From positions 16,820 to 80,819 of the forward strand of contig NZ_FQYM01000013.1 in assembly GCF_900141705.1 (NCBI RefSeq): DNA of 64,000 bases, read 5' to 3'. The DNA is from Fibrobacter sp. UWP2 (lineage in GTDB: Bacteria; Fibrobacterota; Fibrobacteria; Fibrobacterales; Fibrobacteraceae). The notes under the pieces are model-generated. The model was not told the origin of the DNA. It made no database searches and worked only from the letters and a program-made list of their open reading frames with translations. The translations under genes were made by a program, and so were the position numbers. This document shows positions 14,927-23,568 of the stretch, one piece after another; the first letter of the stretch is position 1, and every line of letters begins with the position of its first letter.

Positions 14927-15439
14927 TTATCCCAGCTTCTTCCCGAGAGCAATACGCGCTTCGCGGCGGACGAGTGCCTGCTCGTAGCGGCGCTTTTCCT
15001 CTTCGGTTTCGGGCTCCACGGGGGCGACCGCGGTGGGACGGCCGTCTTCGCCGATGGCGACGAACGTGAAGTAGCCGTGCGCGATAGGCAGTTCGCACTT
15101 GTTCACCGGGTCGGTTTCGGTGATTTTCAGGCCGATTTCCATGGAGGTGTTGAACGCGCGGTTCAGGCTTGCGTGGATGTTGAGGATAGTCCCGAGCGTT
15201 GCCGGGCGGAAGAACCGCACCCCGTCGATGGAGATGGTGTTCACCTTGCGGCCCGCATGGTTGAACGCGACTACGCAGGCGGCCACGTCCATGAGGCCCA
15301 TCAGGTACCCGCCGAAGGCGTTGTGGAGTGCGTTCGTGTTGTCCGGATGCACGATGGCGTGCGTCTCCGTCTGCGAATCCCTCACCTTGCGGGGGGTCAT
15401 GTCGTTTGCGATTTCGGGAATCAGGTCGGTATTCTTCAT
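14927..15439 (-). CDS. Hotdog-fold acyl-CoA thioesterase
   Basis: A 170-aa protein of the YciA/BFIT acyl-CoA thioesterase family, which hydrolyses acyl-CoA to free acid and CoA. Visible: TETHAIVHPDNTNALHNAFGG (first part of the hotdog, with the usual H-P-x-x-x-N-x-x-G arrangement and Asp in MGLMDVAACV), then SIDGVRFFRPATLGTIL for the second catalytic edge and a basic C-terminal tail. The ATG overlaps the upstream aminotransferase stop (ATGA), so both are co-translated; the partner suggests a role near sugar-nucleotide or acyl modification, which is inference. Confidence 0.82.
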   Translation of the reverse strand: MKNTDLIPEIANDMTPRKVRDSQTETHAIVHPDNTNALHNAFGGYLMGLMDVAACVVAFNHAGRKVNTISIDGVRFFRPATLGTILNIHASLNRAFNTSMEIGLKITETDPVNKCELPIAHGYFTFVAIGEDGRPTAVAPVEPETEEEKRRYEQALVRREARIALGKKLG

Positions 15440-16548
15440 AGGACGGACCTCAGCTTGTCTATGATAAAATCTACATCGGTAAAGGCGCAGACGGGGAGGC
15501 TTACTGCCTTCTGGCTCGCGATTTCGGCATGGTTCTTGCTCCCATCAGCAATACATCCTGCCCCCGCGAAGCATGGCTGCCGGTGCAGCGGCATGGGGTA
15601 GTGGATGCAGTGAGGCACCTGGGCGCGGTCGAGCACCTGTATAAATGTTTCGCGGTCCCTCACCAAGAGCGTGTATTGCGCATAGGTGCTTGTATTCCCG
15701 GGGGCGATCCGTTGCGGCTGTATATCGCCAAAGGCGGCAAAAAAATCATTGTACTTGCGGGCGTTCTCGCGGCGCACCTTCAGCTCGTCCTCGAAGTGGC
15801 GGAGTTTTACCCGCAAAATGGCCGCCTGCAGGGCGTCAAGCCTGCTGTTCATGCCGACGGTCTCGTGCAGGTAGCGTTCTCTGCATCCGTGGTTTGCGAG
15901 CATGCGCACCTTCTCGGCGAGCCGCGCATCCGAAGTGAATATTGCGCCACCGTCGCCGTAGCAACCCAGCGGCTTGGAGGGGTAGAAACTCGTGATGGAA
16001 ATGTCCCCGAGGGTGCAGGCGCGGCGCGGTCCTAATCCAGAATCATTTGATTCCTGTGATGCCCCGAATGCCTGTGCCGCGTCTTCCAGGATCCACAGTC
16101 CGTGCTCATCTGCAATCCGGCGCAGTTCCGCGAACGGGGCGCACTGCCCAAAGAGGTCCACGCCAATAATCCCGCGCGTCTTGGGTCCAATCAGCGCCTT
16201 TACGCTTTCCGGGTCGATCTGGAGCGTTTCGGGGTCGATGTCGGCGAATTTCGGTACGGCGCCCAAAAAGGCGACGCATTCCGCAGGCGCGATGAAGGTG
16301 AAGTCCGGGACGATGACCTCGTCCCCAGGTACGACCCCGAGTGCCATCAGGGCGATGGTCAGCGCCTCGGTCCCGCTCCCGCAGGTGATGGCGTGCTCGA
16401 TTCCGCAAAAATCGGCCAATTTGCGTTCCAGGTCCGCGACCGCTGGTCCGCCTATGTAGCAACCACTGTCCAAGACGGCGTTTTCGGCCTCTTCCAGCTC
16501 GCTTTTATAGGCCTCTCTTTGGGCCGTGAGGTTCGCAAATGGCATCAT
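15436..16548 (-). CDS. DegT/DnrJ/EryC1 sugar-nucleotide aminotransferase, WbpE-like
   Basis: A 370-aa PLP enzyme that aminates a keto-sugar nucleotide for surface polysaccharide. The PLP lysine is in SITSFYPSKPLGCYGDGGA (about residue 185), matching the WbpE/WlbC subgroup that uses UDP-2-acetamido-3-oxo-glucuronate. FANLTAQREAY, GSGTEALTIALMALG, EDAAQAFGA and NSRLDALQAAIL are further family signatures. No other sugar-nucleotide genes flank it, so the pathway is not identified. Two adjacent ATGs (16548 and 16545) are possible; a TAAATT box lies 9 nt upstream of the first. Confidence 0.88.
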   Translation of the reverse strand: MMPFANLTAQREAYKSELEEAENAVLDSGCYIGGPAVADLERKLADFCGIEHAITCGSGTEALTIALMALGVVPGDEVIVPDFTFIAPAECVAFLGAVPKFADIDPETLQIDPESVKALIGPKTRGIIGVDLFGQCAPFAELRRIADEHGLWILEDAAQAFGASQESNDSGLGPRRACTLGDISITSFYPSKPLGCYGDGGAIFTSDARLAEKVRMLANHGCRERYLHETVGMNSRLDALQAAILRVKLRHFEDELKVRRENARKYNDFFAAFGDIQPQRIAPGNTSTYAQYTLLVRDRETFIQVLDRAQVPHCIHYPMPLHRQPCFAGAGCIADGSKNHAEIASQKAVSLPVCAFTDVDFIIDKLRSVL

Positions 16549-16607
16549 AATGCCTATAATTTAGCAAATAATGGGCGTTATTTAGCAAATGGCGAGGGTG
16601 GGAGGGG

Positions 16608-16635
16608 TTGACAAATTTCTGTGCTTTACTATCTT
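16608..16635 (+). promoter_or_regulatory. rpsT promoter
   Basis: TTGACA (16608-16613), 16-bp spacer, TATCTT (16630-16635), 46 bp before the start codon. A near-consensus -35. Confidence 0.7.
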
Positions 16636-16681
16636 TGTGCCTACAAAAAATTTTAAGTAAGTTTTTACCCGGAGATATAAA

Positions 16682-16942
16682 GTGCCGCAACATAAATCTT
16701 GCAAAAAGCGCTTGCGTCAGGCCGAAAAGGCCAATGCCATGAACCGTGCTGCCCGTGCAGAAATTCGTGCTAGCCTCAAGGTCATCCGTACCGCTACCAC
16801 GAAGGAAGCCGCCCTTGCTGAAATGCCGAAGCTCTTCAGCAAGCTCGACAAGGCTGCCAGCTCCAAGCGCGCCGGTTTCAACGCCAACCGCGCTGCGAAC
16901 TACAAGGCCAAGGTCGCCAAAGTCATTAACGGCTTTGCCTAA
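16682..16942 (+). CDS. rpsT: 30S ribosomal protein S20
   Basis: An 86-aa basic helical protein of the bS20 family, which binds the 5' domain of 16S rRNA early in 30S assembly. N-terminal MPQHKSCKKRLRQAEKANAM and later SSKRAGFNANRAANYKAKVA are typical. GTG start with a GGAGAT ribosome binding site 8 nt upstream. Own promoter and terminator: monocistronic. Confidence 0.96.
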   Translation: MPQHKSCKKRLRQAEKANAMNRAARAEIRASLKVIRTATTKEAALAEMPKLFSKLDKAASSKRAGFNANRAANYKAKVAKVINGFA

Positions 16943-16977
16943 TAGCCTCTAGTTCAGCTTTGAGCTAAAAAAGGAAA

Positions 16978-17015
16978 ACCGATGCACCGATGTGCACCGG
17001 TGTTTTCTGTTTTTT
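16978..17015 (+). terminator. rpsT terminator
   Basis: Ten-bp stem with one A-C mismatch (ACCGATGCAC / GTGCACCGGT, loop CGAT) followed by GTTTTCTGTTTTTT. Confidence 0.85.
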
Positions 17016-17093
17016 GCCCCAAACGCTTTTGCCTCCTCTCTGCGTTTATCGCCCCAAAATGGCAAAAAATCAACGGTTTCCACTCCTAAGTTG

Positions 17094-17121
17094 TTGTCTT
17101 ATAACGATTTTTTGCTAGATT
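17094..17121 (+). promoter_or_regulatory. Promoter of the mglA operon
   Basis: TTGTCT (17094-17099), 16-bp spacer, TAGATT (17116-17121), 26 bp before the mglA ATG; an AAGGAA ribosome binding site follows. Confidence 0.5.
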
Positions 17122-17146
17122 AAATCTTAGAGTTCAAGGAATTGAA

Positions 17147-18109
17147 ATGTCTTCGATAAATTTTGCTACACGAGAGATTAGTTGTAAGGTGGTTTACTAT
17201 GGTCCGGGCCTAAGCGGCAAGACCACGAATTTGCAGGTCATCCACCAGAAAATGCCCCAGGACAAGCGCACCGACATGGTGTCCTTGGCTACCGAGGGCG
17301 ACCGTACTTTGTTCTTTGACTTCCTCCCGCTGAACCTTGGCGATATCAAGGGCTTTAAGACTCGTTTCCAACTTTACACGGTTCCCGGCCAGGTTTATTA
17401 CAACAGTACCCGTAAGCTGGTGCTTCGCGGTGTGGATGGAATTGTTTTTGTGGCCGACTCCCAGCGCTCTCGCCAGGCCGAAAATATCGAGAGCCTCCAG
17501 AACTTGCGCCAGAACCTGCAGGATTACGGCATGGATCTCGATGACATGCCCTTTGTGCTGCAGTACAACAAGCGCGACATGGACAATGTGTTTACTCTCG
17601 ACGAGATGAACGCGGAATTGAACCCTCGCGGAGTCCCGTTCTTCCCGGCGACGGCGCACAACGGCAAGGGCGTGGTGACCACGCTCAAGACCATCGCCAT
17701 GCTGGTGATTGAAAAGTTCAACGTGAAGCAGGGATTCCTCCGCAAGGCCGCCGAAAGCGTGAATAACACGGGCGTTCACGACGTGTCCCTCACCAAGGAA
17801 GGCGTGTCTGTAACGCAGGCCGCTCCCAAGCCGGCAGCCCCTGCTGTAGGTCAATCCATGGGTGGCGCTCCGGCGTCGTCCCCGTTCAAAATGCCGTCGT
17901 TTGCAGCCAAGCCGCCCGTTGGCGGAGCCCCGTCTGGCGGTAGTGGTTCGGGGTTGTTCCAAAAGGGAGTGACTTCCTCGCCGTTTGGTCGTCCGCGTGC
18001 CGCGGCACCGGCTTCCCGCATGCCCACCTTTGGCCGTGTCGTCGACAAGCCGCAGGAGACTGCGGATGATGAAATTGAATTGCGTCCGTACGTCCCCAAA
18101 AAGAAGTAA
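17147..18109 (+). CDS. mglA: MglA-type polarity GTPase with long C-terminal extension
   Basis: The first ~195 of 320 residues are a Ras-like MglA GTPase, a cytosolic switch that sets cell polarity or surface-machine placement. P-loop is YYGPGLSGKTTNL (about 18-30), the switch area holds LYTVPGQVYYNSTR with the MglA-specific loop, and QYNKRDMDN provides the base-specific motif. The remaining ~125 residues are an Ala/Pro/Gly-rich tail with short repeats (SSPFKMPSF, SSPFGRPR, ASRMPTFGR) ending in PYVPKKK; canonical MglA lacks this. mglB follows 28 bp downstream. The tail may recruit partners; that is inference. Confidence 0.93.
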   Translation: MSSINFATREISCKVVYYGPGLSGKTTNLQVIHQKMPQDKRTDMVSLATEGDRTLFFDFLPLNLGDIKGFKTRFQLYTVPGQVYYNSTRKLVLRGVDGIVFVADSQRSRQAENIESLQNLRQNLQDYGMDLDDMPFVLQYNKRDMDNVFTLDEMNAELNPRGVPFFPATAHNGKGVVTTLKTIAMLVIEKFNVKQGFLRKAAESVNNTGVHDVSLTKEGVSVTQAAPKPAAPAVGQSMGGAPASSPFKMPSFAAKPPVGGAPSGGSGSGLFQKGVTSSPFGRPRAAAPASRMPTFGRVVDKPQETADDEIELRPYVPKKK

Positions 18110-18137
18110 CGCGAAAGATTTTTGAAGTAGGTGCAGA

Positions 18138-18554
18138 ATGAGTGATTTTACCATTTATTCCGATGATGTCGGTAAAGTGCGTCGCTTGATGCAGGCTTAC
18201 CAGGCGAGTGTCAAGGCCGAGTACATTGTTCTTTGTCACCGCGACGGATCCATCATTGCCGAGGTTGGTTCCCTTGGCTTGGACGCCACACCTTTGGCCG
18301 TGCTCTCGACGGCATCGTTCGACTCCGCCAAGCAGGTGGGCCTCATGTTGGGCGGCGAGAACTTCTTGTCTGTATCTTACGCGGGTGAAAACCGTTCTGT
18401 GTACATTGCCCCGGTCGACGAGGCCTTGCTTTTAGTCCAGATTTTCCCGGGTTCCCGCTTGCCCAACCGCATCGACGACTTCAACCGCCTGTTGGTCGAA
18501 AAACTGGTGGACGCCGTCCCCGCCTTTACGCAGAACACTAGCAAGCTCATCTAA
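18138..18554 (+). CDS. mglB: MglB-type Roadblock/LC7 protein (GTPase-activating partner of MglA)
   Basis: A 138-aa Roadblock/LC7-domain protein, the family that acts as GAP for MglA by forming a homodimer around the switch regions. The pattern YIVLCHRDGSIIAEVGS, a central helix (ATPLAVLSTASFDSAKQVG), and VSYAGENRSVYIAPVDEALLLVQIF fits the fold end to end. It lies between mglA and a DUF2914 gene in a tightly packed operon, so its partner is almost certainly the upstream GTPase. Confidence 0.9.
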   Translation: MSDFTIYSDDVGKVRRLMQAYQASVKAEYIVLCHRDGSIIAEVGSLGLDATPLAVLSTASFDSAKQVGLMLGGENFLSVSYAGENRSVYIAPVDEALLLVQIFPGSRLPNRIDDFNRLLVEKLVDAVPAFTQNTSKLI

Positions 18555-18565
18555 TTGAGGTCTTT

Positions 18566-19081
18566 GTGGCTAAACTCCCGCCACTCCGCAGTATCAGAAA
18601 GACGACGGTTCTTGTACTCGTCGTCTTTTTAGCATTCTTTGTGCACCGCTTTATAGACATTTGGCTCGAGGACCGCGCCGTTGCCGACGTGTACGAGACG
18701 GAACTCTCTCCGGCGCAGAGCGTGGTCTGCCGCAACGTGGTCCGCGGGACGCCGTTCGGTGTTGACAGTGTCTTTGAAGAGAACACGCGCCTTTACTTTT
18801 ATTCCACCATATCCAATGCAAACCAGTTCGCGGGCGACACGCTGGTGCATATCTGGTTCTGGGGCACCGACACCATCCAGGTCCTGCCTTGTGAAGTCAG
18901 GGATCCCGAAACCCGCAAGGGCATCGAGTCCAAGGCGGAGTCGTCACAGTCCGACATCAATGTGTGCCATACCGAAATTTCGCCCAAGCTGCTAAAACCG
19001 GGCGAATGGAGCGTGGACCTGGTGGCGGGGCGCAAGCTCCTCTCGAGCCAACAATTCGTAATAAAGTCCCTCGATAGGTAG
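18566..19081 (+). CDS. Membrane-anchored DUF2914 protein
   Basis: A 171-aa protein with a basic head, one membrane helix (about 13-28, TVLVLVVFLAFFVHRF) and an exported beta-rich domain. The domain matches DUF2914 as I know it: ENTRLYFYSTISNAN, HIWFWGTDTIQVLPCEV and GEWSVDLVAGRKLLSSQQFV. DUF2914 has no assigned activity. GTG start with GAGG 5 nt upstream, 11 bp after mglB and 5 bp before the large outer-membrane gene, so it is probably a periplasmic component of the same system. Confidence 0.8.
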   Translation: MAKLPPLRSIRKTTVLVLVVFLAFFVHRFIDIWLEDRAVADVYETELSPAQSVVCRNVVRGTPFGVDSVFEENTRLYFYSTISNANQFAGDTLVHIWFWGTDTIQVLPCEVRDPETRKGIESKAESSQSDINVCHTEISPKLLKPGEWSVDLVAGRKLLSSQQFVIKSLDR

Positions 19082-19086
19082 GCGGT

Positions 19087-22035
19087 ATGCGCGGGGCGAA
19101 CCGTCTCGGAATGCGTGCCTGCACAGGAGTGTTTTTTGCACTGCTGGCGCTTGGTCATGCGTTCGCCTTGAACTTGGACTCGGTCCCCGTTTGGAATCCC
19201 GATTATCTTGTACAAAATAAATCGATACCCGAGGCGGTCGCGGCAACTGGCTCGCCCTCGGCTAAAAACTACAAACAAAATAATCTCGAAACTCATGGAT
19301 ACAAGACCATGCAGGTCACCGTGGGTGACGGCGGCACGCAAATCGATCAGGAACTCCGCCTATCTATCCAGGGCATGGTGGGCGACAGCGTGTTTATTGA
19401 CGCCTTGCTGAGCGACGTGGACCGCAAGGCGGGCGACCAGACCACGGCTACGCTCCAGGATGTGGACCAGATTTACTTTAGGGCCGAGAGCCGCCATTGG
19501 ATGGTGCACCTGGGCGACCTCACCTGGAAGGACGAGAACATGGGTCTTTTTTCGATAGAGCGCTCGACGCTCGGCGCCATGGCGGGCTTGCGGGCGGGCT
19601 ACACTGAGGTGCGCGGCGCTGCCGGTACCGACGAGGTGAACCGCATGCAACGCGTGATGAACGGTGTGTCGGGACAGCGCGAGGGCTACTCCATTAGCGA
19701 AAGCGGCGACTACCTTGCCGTGGTCCCCAACTCCGAGACGGTTTGGCTGAACGGCAACAAGTTGACGCGAGGCGTGGATTACGAAATCAATTACGCGGGC
19801 GGCCTCGTCGATTTCATGGGGAAGCGGATTCCTGGTCCCGATGACGAGATTCGTGTGGAATACGACGCCTACGAGGAGGACAACATCTATAACCTCTATG
19901 CCGCCAATGCCAAGTACCGCCACCCGAACATATATTTGGATCTTTCGGGTTTCCGTTTGGAGAACGACCGCGACCGCCTAAAACGCGGGACGTGGACCGA
20001 CGAGGACTACGCAGCCCTGAAGGCGGACAAGGGAGGCGCCCTTTACCGCTACGACAGCACCTTGGGAGGCGTGGACTCGCTCATGGCGCTGCACCGCCCC
20101 GAGCGAGTGGAACGGGCGGGCGCCAGGATGCGCTTGCAGGCGGACCGCCGCTACTATGCCGACTTGGAAGTTGCCATGAACCGCAAGGACTCCAACACGC
20201 TTTCGCACGGTGTAGGTGGCCCCGAGGGGAGGGCGTTTCGCTGGTATTTGACCACGGACTCCACCGAGCAAATGAAAAAATTCCCTGTGGCCTTCTCCGT
20301 TTATGGCAACTACATTCAAGACGGGTTTGAGGTAAATGAATTCCAGGGCAGCGATCAGGACTGGAATTCGTACAAACTTCGCGACGAGTGGGACTTGGAC
20401 AGCGCCCTGCTGGGAGGCGACCTCCGTCACGACGAATTCGGCATGCGCTACCGCATTGCCACGGGCTGGTTCACGCAGGCCCTTTGGGGTTACCGCCAGG
20501 GCGAGGGTGAAGAATGGAACGCCTCAAGGGCAAAGCTCTCACTGTTGCACAAGACGAACCTGGTCAAAAGCGACTTGAACGCGATTCGTGTTGCGAGTGT
20601 CCAGGCAAACGAGATGGAACGCTACCAGTCGACAGGTTCCGCTGAGTATTTGCAAGGGCTGTGGCGCCCCTTCGGCAATTTTGACGTGCGCTACACCAAG
20701 GTGACTGAGGGCGTCGCTAGTGCGCCGGCGGAGAACACCGAGGACGAAATCGCCTACGGCAAGGGCGGTACGGGTTTTAGCCTTGTGGGTGACAACTGGA
20801 ATGCGAGCGAGGGCTTTGAGAGCAAACTCGCCAAGCGTCGGGGCGGCACCTTTGGCGACGACTGGGCGGATTCGCTCAAGTCGCTCACCTGGACGCAAAC
20901 CGCCGAGTACCGGGGCCATTACGTGGACCTCTCGCATTTTTTGCAGTACGAAAAACGCACGTTGGATTCCTCGGACAGCGAGAATAGCTGGGTCGGCGAC
21001 TTGAACGCCCGCTTTGGCGATGACGACCGCGGTTTTTCGGGGAACGTGAATTACAAGCTGGGCCTCACCGAGGAGCAGACCTATACCGCCATTTACAAGG
21101 CGGTGGCGCCGGGCACGGGCGACGTTCGCTACGACAGCGTGACGGGCGCCTTCATTGAGGGCGTCGACAACGGCGACTACGTTTACGAGGGCATGGGCCG
21201 TAACGATTCGGTGGGGGCTGTGCTTGCTTCCAACGCCTCGTTTGGCATCGACATGGACGTGAATCCGGGGCTTTTGATGGGGATCCGCCAGGGAATTTTG
21301 CGCGACATTACGGTGGGAGGCTCCTACAATGCCGAGGGGGAGGACACCACAGGCAAGCGCCTGTATTTCCCGCCGGTCACGCCGCACGGACTTCGCAAGA
21401 TTTCATCGGGGACGGTTTCGTGGGAGGCGCGTCTCAACTGGAGACACCCTGTGGGAATCTCGCTTATGTACAAGCCCGGTGCCGACTTCGAAAAGATACT
21501 CAGTTCCATTTCGTATTTCGAGACGTGTTTCCACCATGAGGTGGACGCAGGCTTTGACATCAACGAGAACCACTTTGTGGGGGCGACGCTGTTGCTCGAG
21601 GACGAGGAACTGGACGCCCTGCAGGATCTGGAGTGGGATACGCGCGACATTTCGGGCCGCTACCGCTTTAGCTTTTGGGACGGCTTTCACATTGAGCCTG
21701 GGGGCCGCTACCGCACGGGCGCGGGGAGCGATGATGCCGACTACCAGTTCGACGCATACCTGTGGGAGGGCTCGCTCCGCGTGGGTTACGCAAAGAACAA
21801 CGTAGCCGACGCCTTTGTGCGTTTTGCCGCGGTTCAAATGGAGGATGGGGGCGACGTGACGCCGTACCAGATGATGTCGGGGTATAGCGCCGGCAGGACC
21901 TACCGTTTGGAGGCCACGGCGTCGGTCGACGCGAACGATTTTATTTCTTTTGGGTTGCACTATGTGCTCCGTTTTGGCGACGCCGAAGAGAACGTTTTCC
22001 AAAAACTCAGCACCGAGGCGAGGGCGGTATTCTGA
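19087..22035 (+). CDS. Large outer-membrane beta-barrel protein of the mgl operon
   Basis: A 982-aa exported protein with a signal peptide (hydrophobic GVFFALLALGHAFA, cut near residue 27). An N-terminal region with the strand-turn-strand unit ETVWLNGNKLTRGVDYEINY and GKRIPGPDDEIRVEYDAY occurs in large outer-membrane proteins of Fibrobacterota and relatives. Residues ~270-980 are long alternating amphipathic strands with acidic turns and end in AEARAVF-like aromatic Phe, the usual beta-barrel end. No enzymatic motif. The stop overlaps the start of the Omp85 gene (TGATG). Function is unknown; the link to MglAB suggests a surface structure positioned by polarity. Confidence 0.7.
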   Translation: MRGANRLGMRACTGVFFALLALGHAFALNLDSVPVWNPDYLVQNKSIPEAVAATGSPSAKNYKQNNLETHGYKTMQVTVGDGGTQIDQELRLSIQGMVGDSVFIDALLSDVDRKAGDQTTATLQDVDQIYFRAESRHWMVHLGDLTWKDENMGLFSIERSTLGAMAGLRAGYTEVRGAAGTDEVNRMQRVMNGVSGQREGYSISESGDYLAVVPNSETVWLNGNKLTRGVDYEINYAGGLVDFMGKRIPGPDDEIRVEYDAYEEDNIYNLYAANAKYRHPNIYLDLSGFRLENDRDRLKRGTWTDEDYAALKADKGGALYRYDSTLGGVDSLMALHRPERVERAGARMRLQADRRYYADLEVAMNRKDSNTLSHGVGGPEGRAFRWYLTTDSTEQMKKFPVAFSVYGNYIQDGFEVNEFQGSDQDWNSYKLRDEWDLDSALLGGDLRHDEFGMRYRIATGWFTQALWGYRQGEGEEWNASRAKLSLLHKTNLVKSDLNAIRVASVQANEMERYQSTGSAEYLQGLWRPFGNFDVRYTKVTEGVASAPAENTEDEIAYGKGGTGFSLVGDNWNASEGFESKLAKRRGGTFGDDWADSLKSLTWTQTAEYRGHYVDLSHFLQYEKRTLDSSDSENSWVGDLNARFGDDDRGFSGNVNYKLGLTEEQTYTAIYKAVAPGTGDVRYDSVTGAFIEGVDNGDYVYEGMGRNDSVGAVLASNASFGIDMDVNPGLLMGIRQGILRDITVGGSYNAEGEDTTGKRLYFPPVTPHGLRKISSGTVSWEARLNWRHPVGISLMYKPGADFEKILSSISYFETCFHHEVDAGFDINENHFVGATLLLEDEELDALQDLEWDTRDISGRYRFSFWDGFHIEPGGRYRTGAGSDDADYQFDAYLWEGSLRVGYAKNNVADAFVRFAAVQMEDGGDVTPYQMMSGYSAGRTYRLEATASVDANDFISFGLHYVLRFGDAEENVFQKLSTEARAVF

Positions 22036-23453
22036 TGTGGATGATGGTATACATACTGCTCTTGGCTGCCTTCGCGCTGGCGAAGGGTGGCGACGTGTGT
22101 ACTGTCGACAGCGTTGTATGGGTGGGGGAACACGAATCCTTCGACGAATCGCAGATGGCGCCTGCCCGCGGCAATCCCTGCGATGCCTGGGAATCCCTTG
22201 CCGCAAAACTGGAACGCTACTACGAAGACAAGGGCTTTGTCGCGGCACGCGTCTTTGGCAACCTGCGCGGGGATGGCTCGTCGCGCCTCCTTGAACTGCG
22301 CCTAGAACGCGGTTCCGCCTTCGTTTGGGCTCCTCCCGAGAACATGGATTCGTCGGGGACCAAAACCGAGGTTTTTCGGCGTCTCTCGGGAATCGAGGAA
22401 GGTGCCGCCGTATCGCTCACCGACTTGGAACGCTCCGAACGCAAACTCGCGCGCGTGGGCTACTTCGAAAAGACGGCGCCCGTAAAAATATTTCGAGACC
22501 CCGTGCGCAACCGCATTATTCCCGTCTACAGCATGCGCAAGGCGAACATCTCGGAGGCCGAGGGGCTGCTCACGTATTCCAGCGACGGAAACGTGTGGGA
22601 GGGCCAGGTCGACGTGAATCTCTATAACATCGCTGGCACGGCGCGCGACCTGATGCTCGAGGGCTTCACCGGTGAGGACTCGCGCCATTTGATTGGAAGT
22701 TACAAGGAACCCTGGGTGCTGGGAACCGCCTGGAATGTGGTGCTCCGCGGCAATTACGACGAAGAAATCGTCGAGACGCTGGACGATTCCACCGGGGAGT
22801 ACGGAGAAATAGTCGAGAAAACGGTGGTAGGCGAGGTGGGCGTTACGCGCGATATCGGTTTCGATTTTACGGTAGGCGTTTATTTCGGAATCAGTGAAGA
22901 CGACAAGCATTCGTCCTTCGAAATGAGCTATGTTTCGCTGGATAGGTTCGTGCTGCCACGCAGCGGCTGGCGCTTGAATGCTGCGGCTACATGGAAAATG
23001 GACCGCCCCGATTCGCTGGATAATTTTTTGACCGCGGCTGCGGCAGCAGTGGCCTACTACCCGCTATATGGCAATTTCATCAGCCGCTTTACCGGAGCCG
23101 CTGGCGGGGTGTTCCCGACAGACGCTTCGCTTAAGCGGGCGGATTTGTTCACCCTCGGCGGGCTCGACAGCTTCAAGGGCATGCCCTACCGCTTTTTGCG
23201 GACCCGTTCCTACGGCTTTAGCGAACTCGCGCTTTTGTGGCAAGACGGCTACGACCTGAGTATCGAGGCGTTTTACCAGCCGGGACTGTTCCGCCGAATG
23301 AACCCGGGCCACGGCTGGTCTCGGGAACAGAATTACGGTCTGGGCTTTACGCAATACCGGGGCAGCTGGAGTGTCAACCTGTACTATGCCCTGCGAAATG
23401 GCGAAAATTACCTTGACGGTATTATCGGTTTCGGCTTGAAAACGCTGTTCTAG
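22035..23453 (+). CDS. Omp85/TamA-type outer-membrane insertion protein
   Basis: A 472-aa protein with a signal peptide (MMVYILLLAAFALAKG), two POTRA-like repeats (about 25-95 and 97-175, each beta-alpha-alpha-beta-beta; e.g. LERYYEDKGFVAARVFGNLR) and a C-terminal beta-barrel. The barrel contains FTLGGLDSFKGMPYRFL, the L6 loop motif of the Omp85 family (LGGxxxxRGY-like, with Lys for Arg), and ends in GLKTLF. BamA has five POTRAs, so this is TamA/FhaC-like. It probably inserts or exports a surface protein, the 982-aa neighbour being the obvious candidate. It is the last gene of the mgl operon. Confidence 0.82.
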   Translation: MWMMVYILLLAAFALAKGGDVCTVDSVVWVGEHESFDESQMAPARGNPCDAWESLAAKLERYYEDKGFVAARVFGNLRGDGSSRLLELRLERGSAFVWAPPENMDSSGTKTEVFRRLSGIEEGAAVSLTDLERSERKLARVGYFEKTAPVKIFRDPVRNRIIPVYSMRKANISEAEGLLTYSSDGNVWEGQVDVNLYNIAGTARDLMLEGFTGEDSRHLIGSYKEPWVLGTAWNVVLRGNYDEEIVETLDDSTGEYGEIVEKTVVGEVGVTRDIGFDFTVGVYFGISEDDKHSSFEMSYVSLDRFVLPRSGWRLNAAATWKMDRPDSLDNFLTAAAAAVAYYPLYGNFISRFTGAAGGVFPTDASLKRADLFTLGGLDSFKGMPYRFLRTRSYGFSELALLWQDGYDLSIEAFYQPGLFRRMNPGHGWSREQNYGLGFTQYRGSWSVNLYYALRNGENYLDGIIGFGLKTLF

Positions 23454-23495
23454 TGTGATTTTCCGCATTTTGCGGAGAAGGGTAAGCCTACTTAG

Positions 23496-23523
23496 TTGCT
23501 TTTTCTCTTAAAGAACATATATT
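23496..23523 (+). promoter_or_regulatory. Promoter of the second Fib_succ_major lipoprotein gene
   Basis: TTGCTT (23496-23501), 16-bp spacer, TATATT (23518-23523), 43 bp before the start codon. Confidence 0.5.
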
Positions 23524-23541
23524 AATGGGTGCAAATAAATT

Positions 23542-23568
23542 GAGGTCCATATAAATCGAGGTCCATAT
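23542..23568 (+). repeat. Tandem duplication of the ribosome binding site and start region
   Basis: GAGGTCCATAT occurs at 23542-23552 and again at 23558-23568, 16 bp apart. The second copy provides the Shine-Dalgarno and the start codon (ATATG); in the first the equivalent codon is ATA. Confidence 0.7.
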
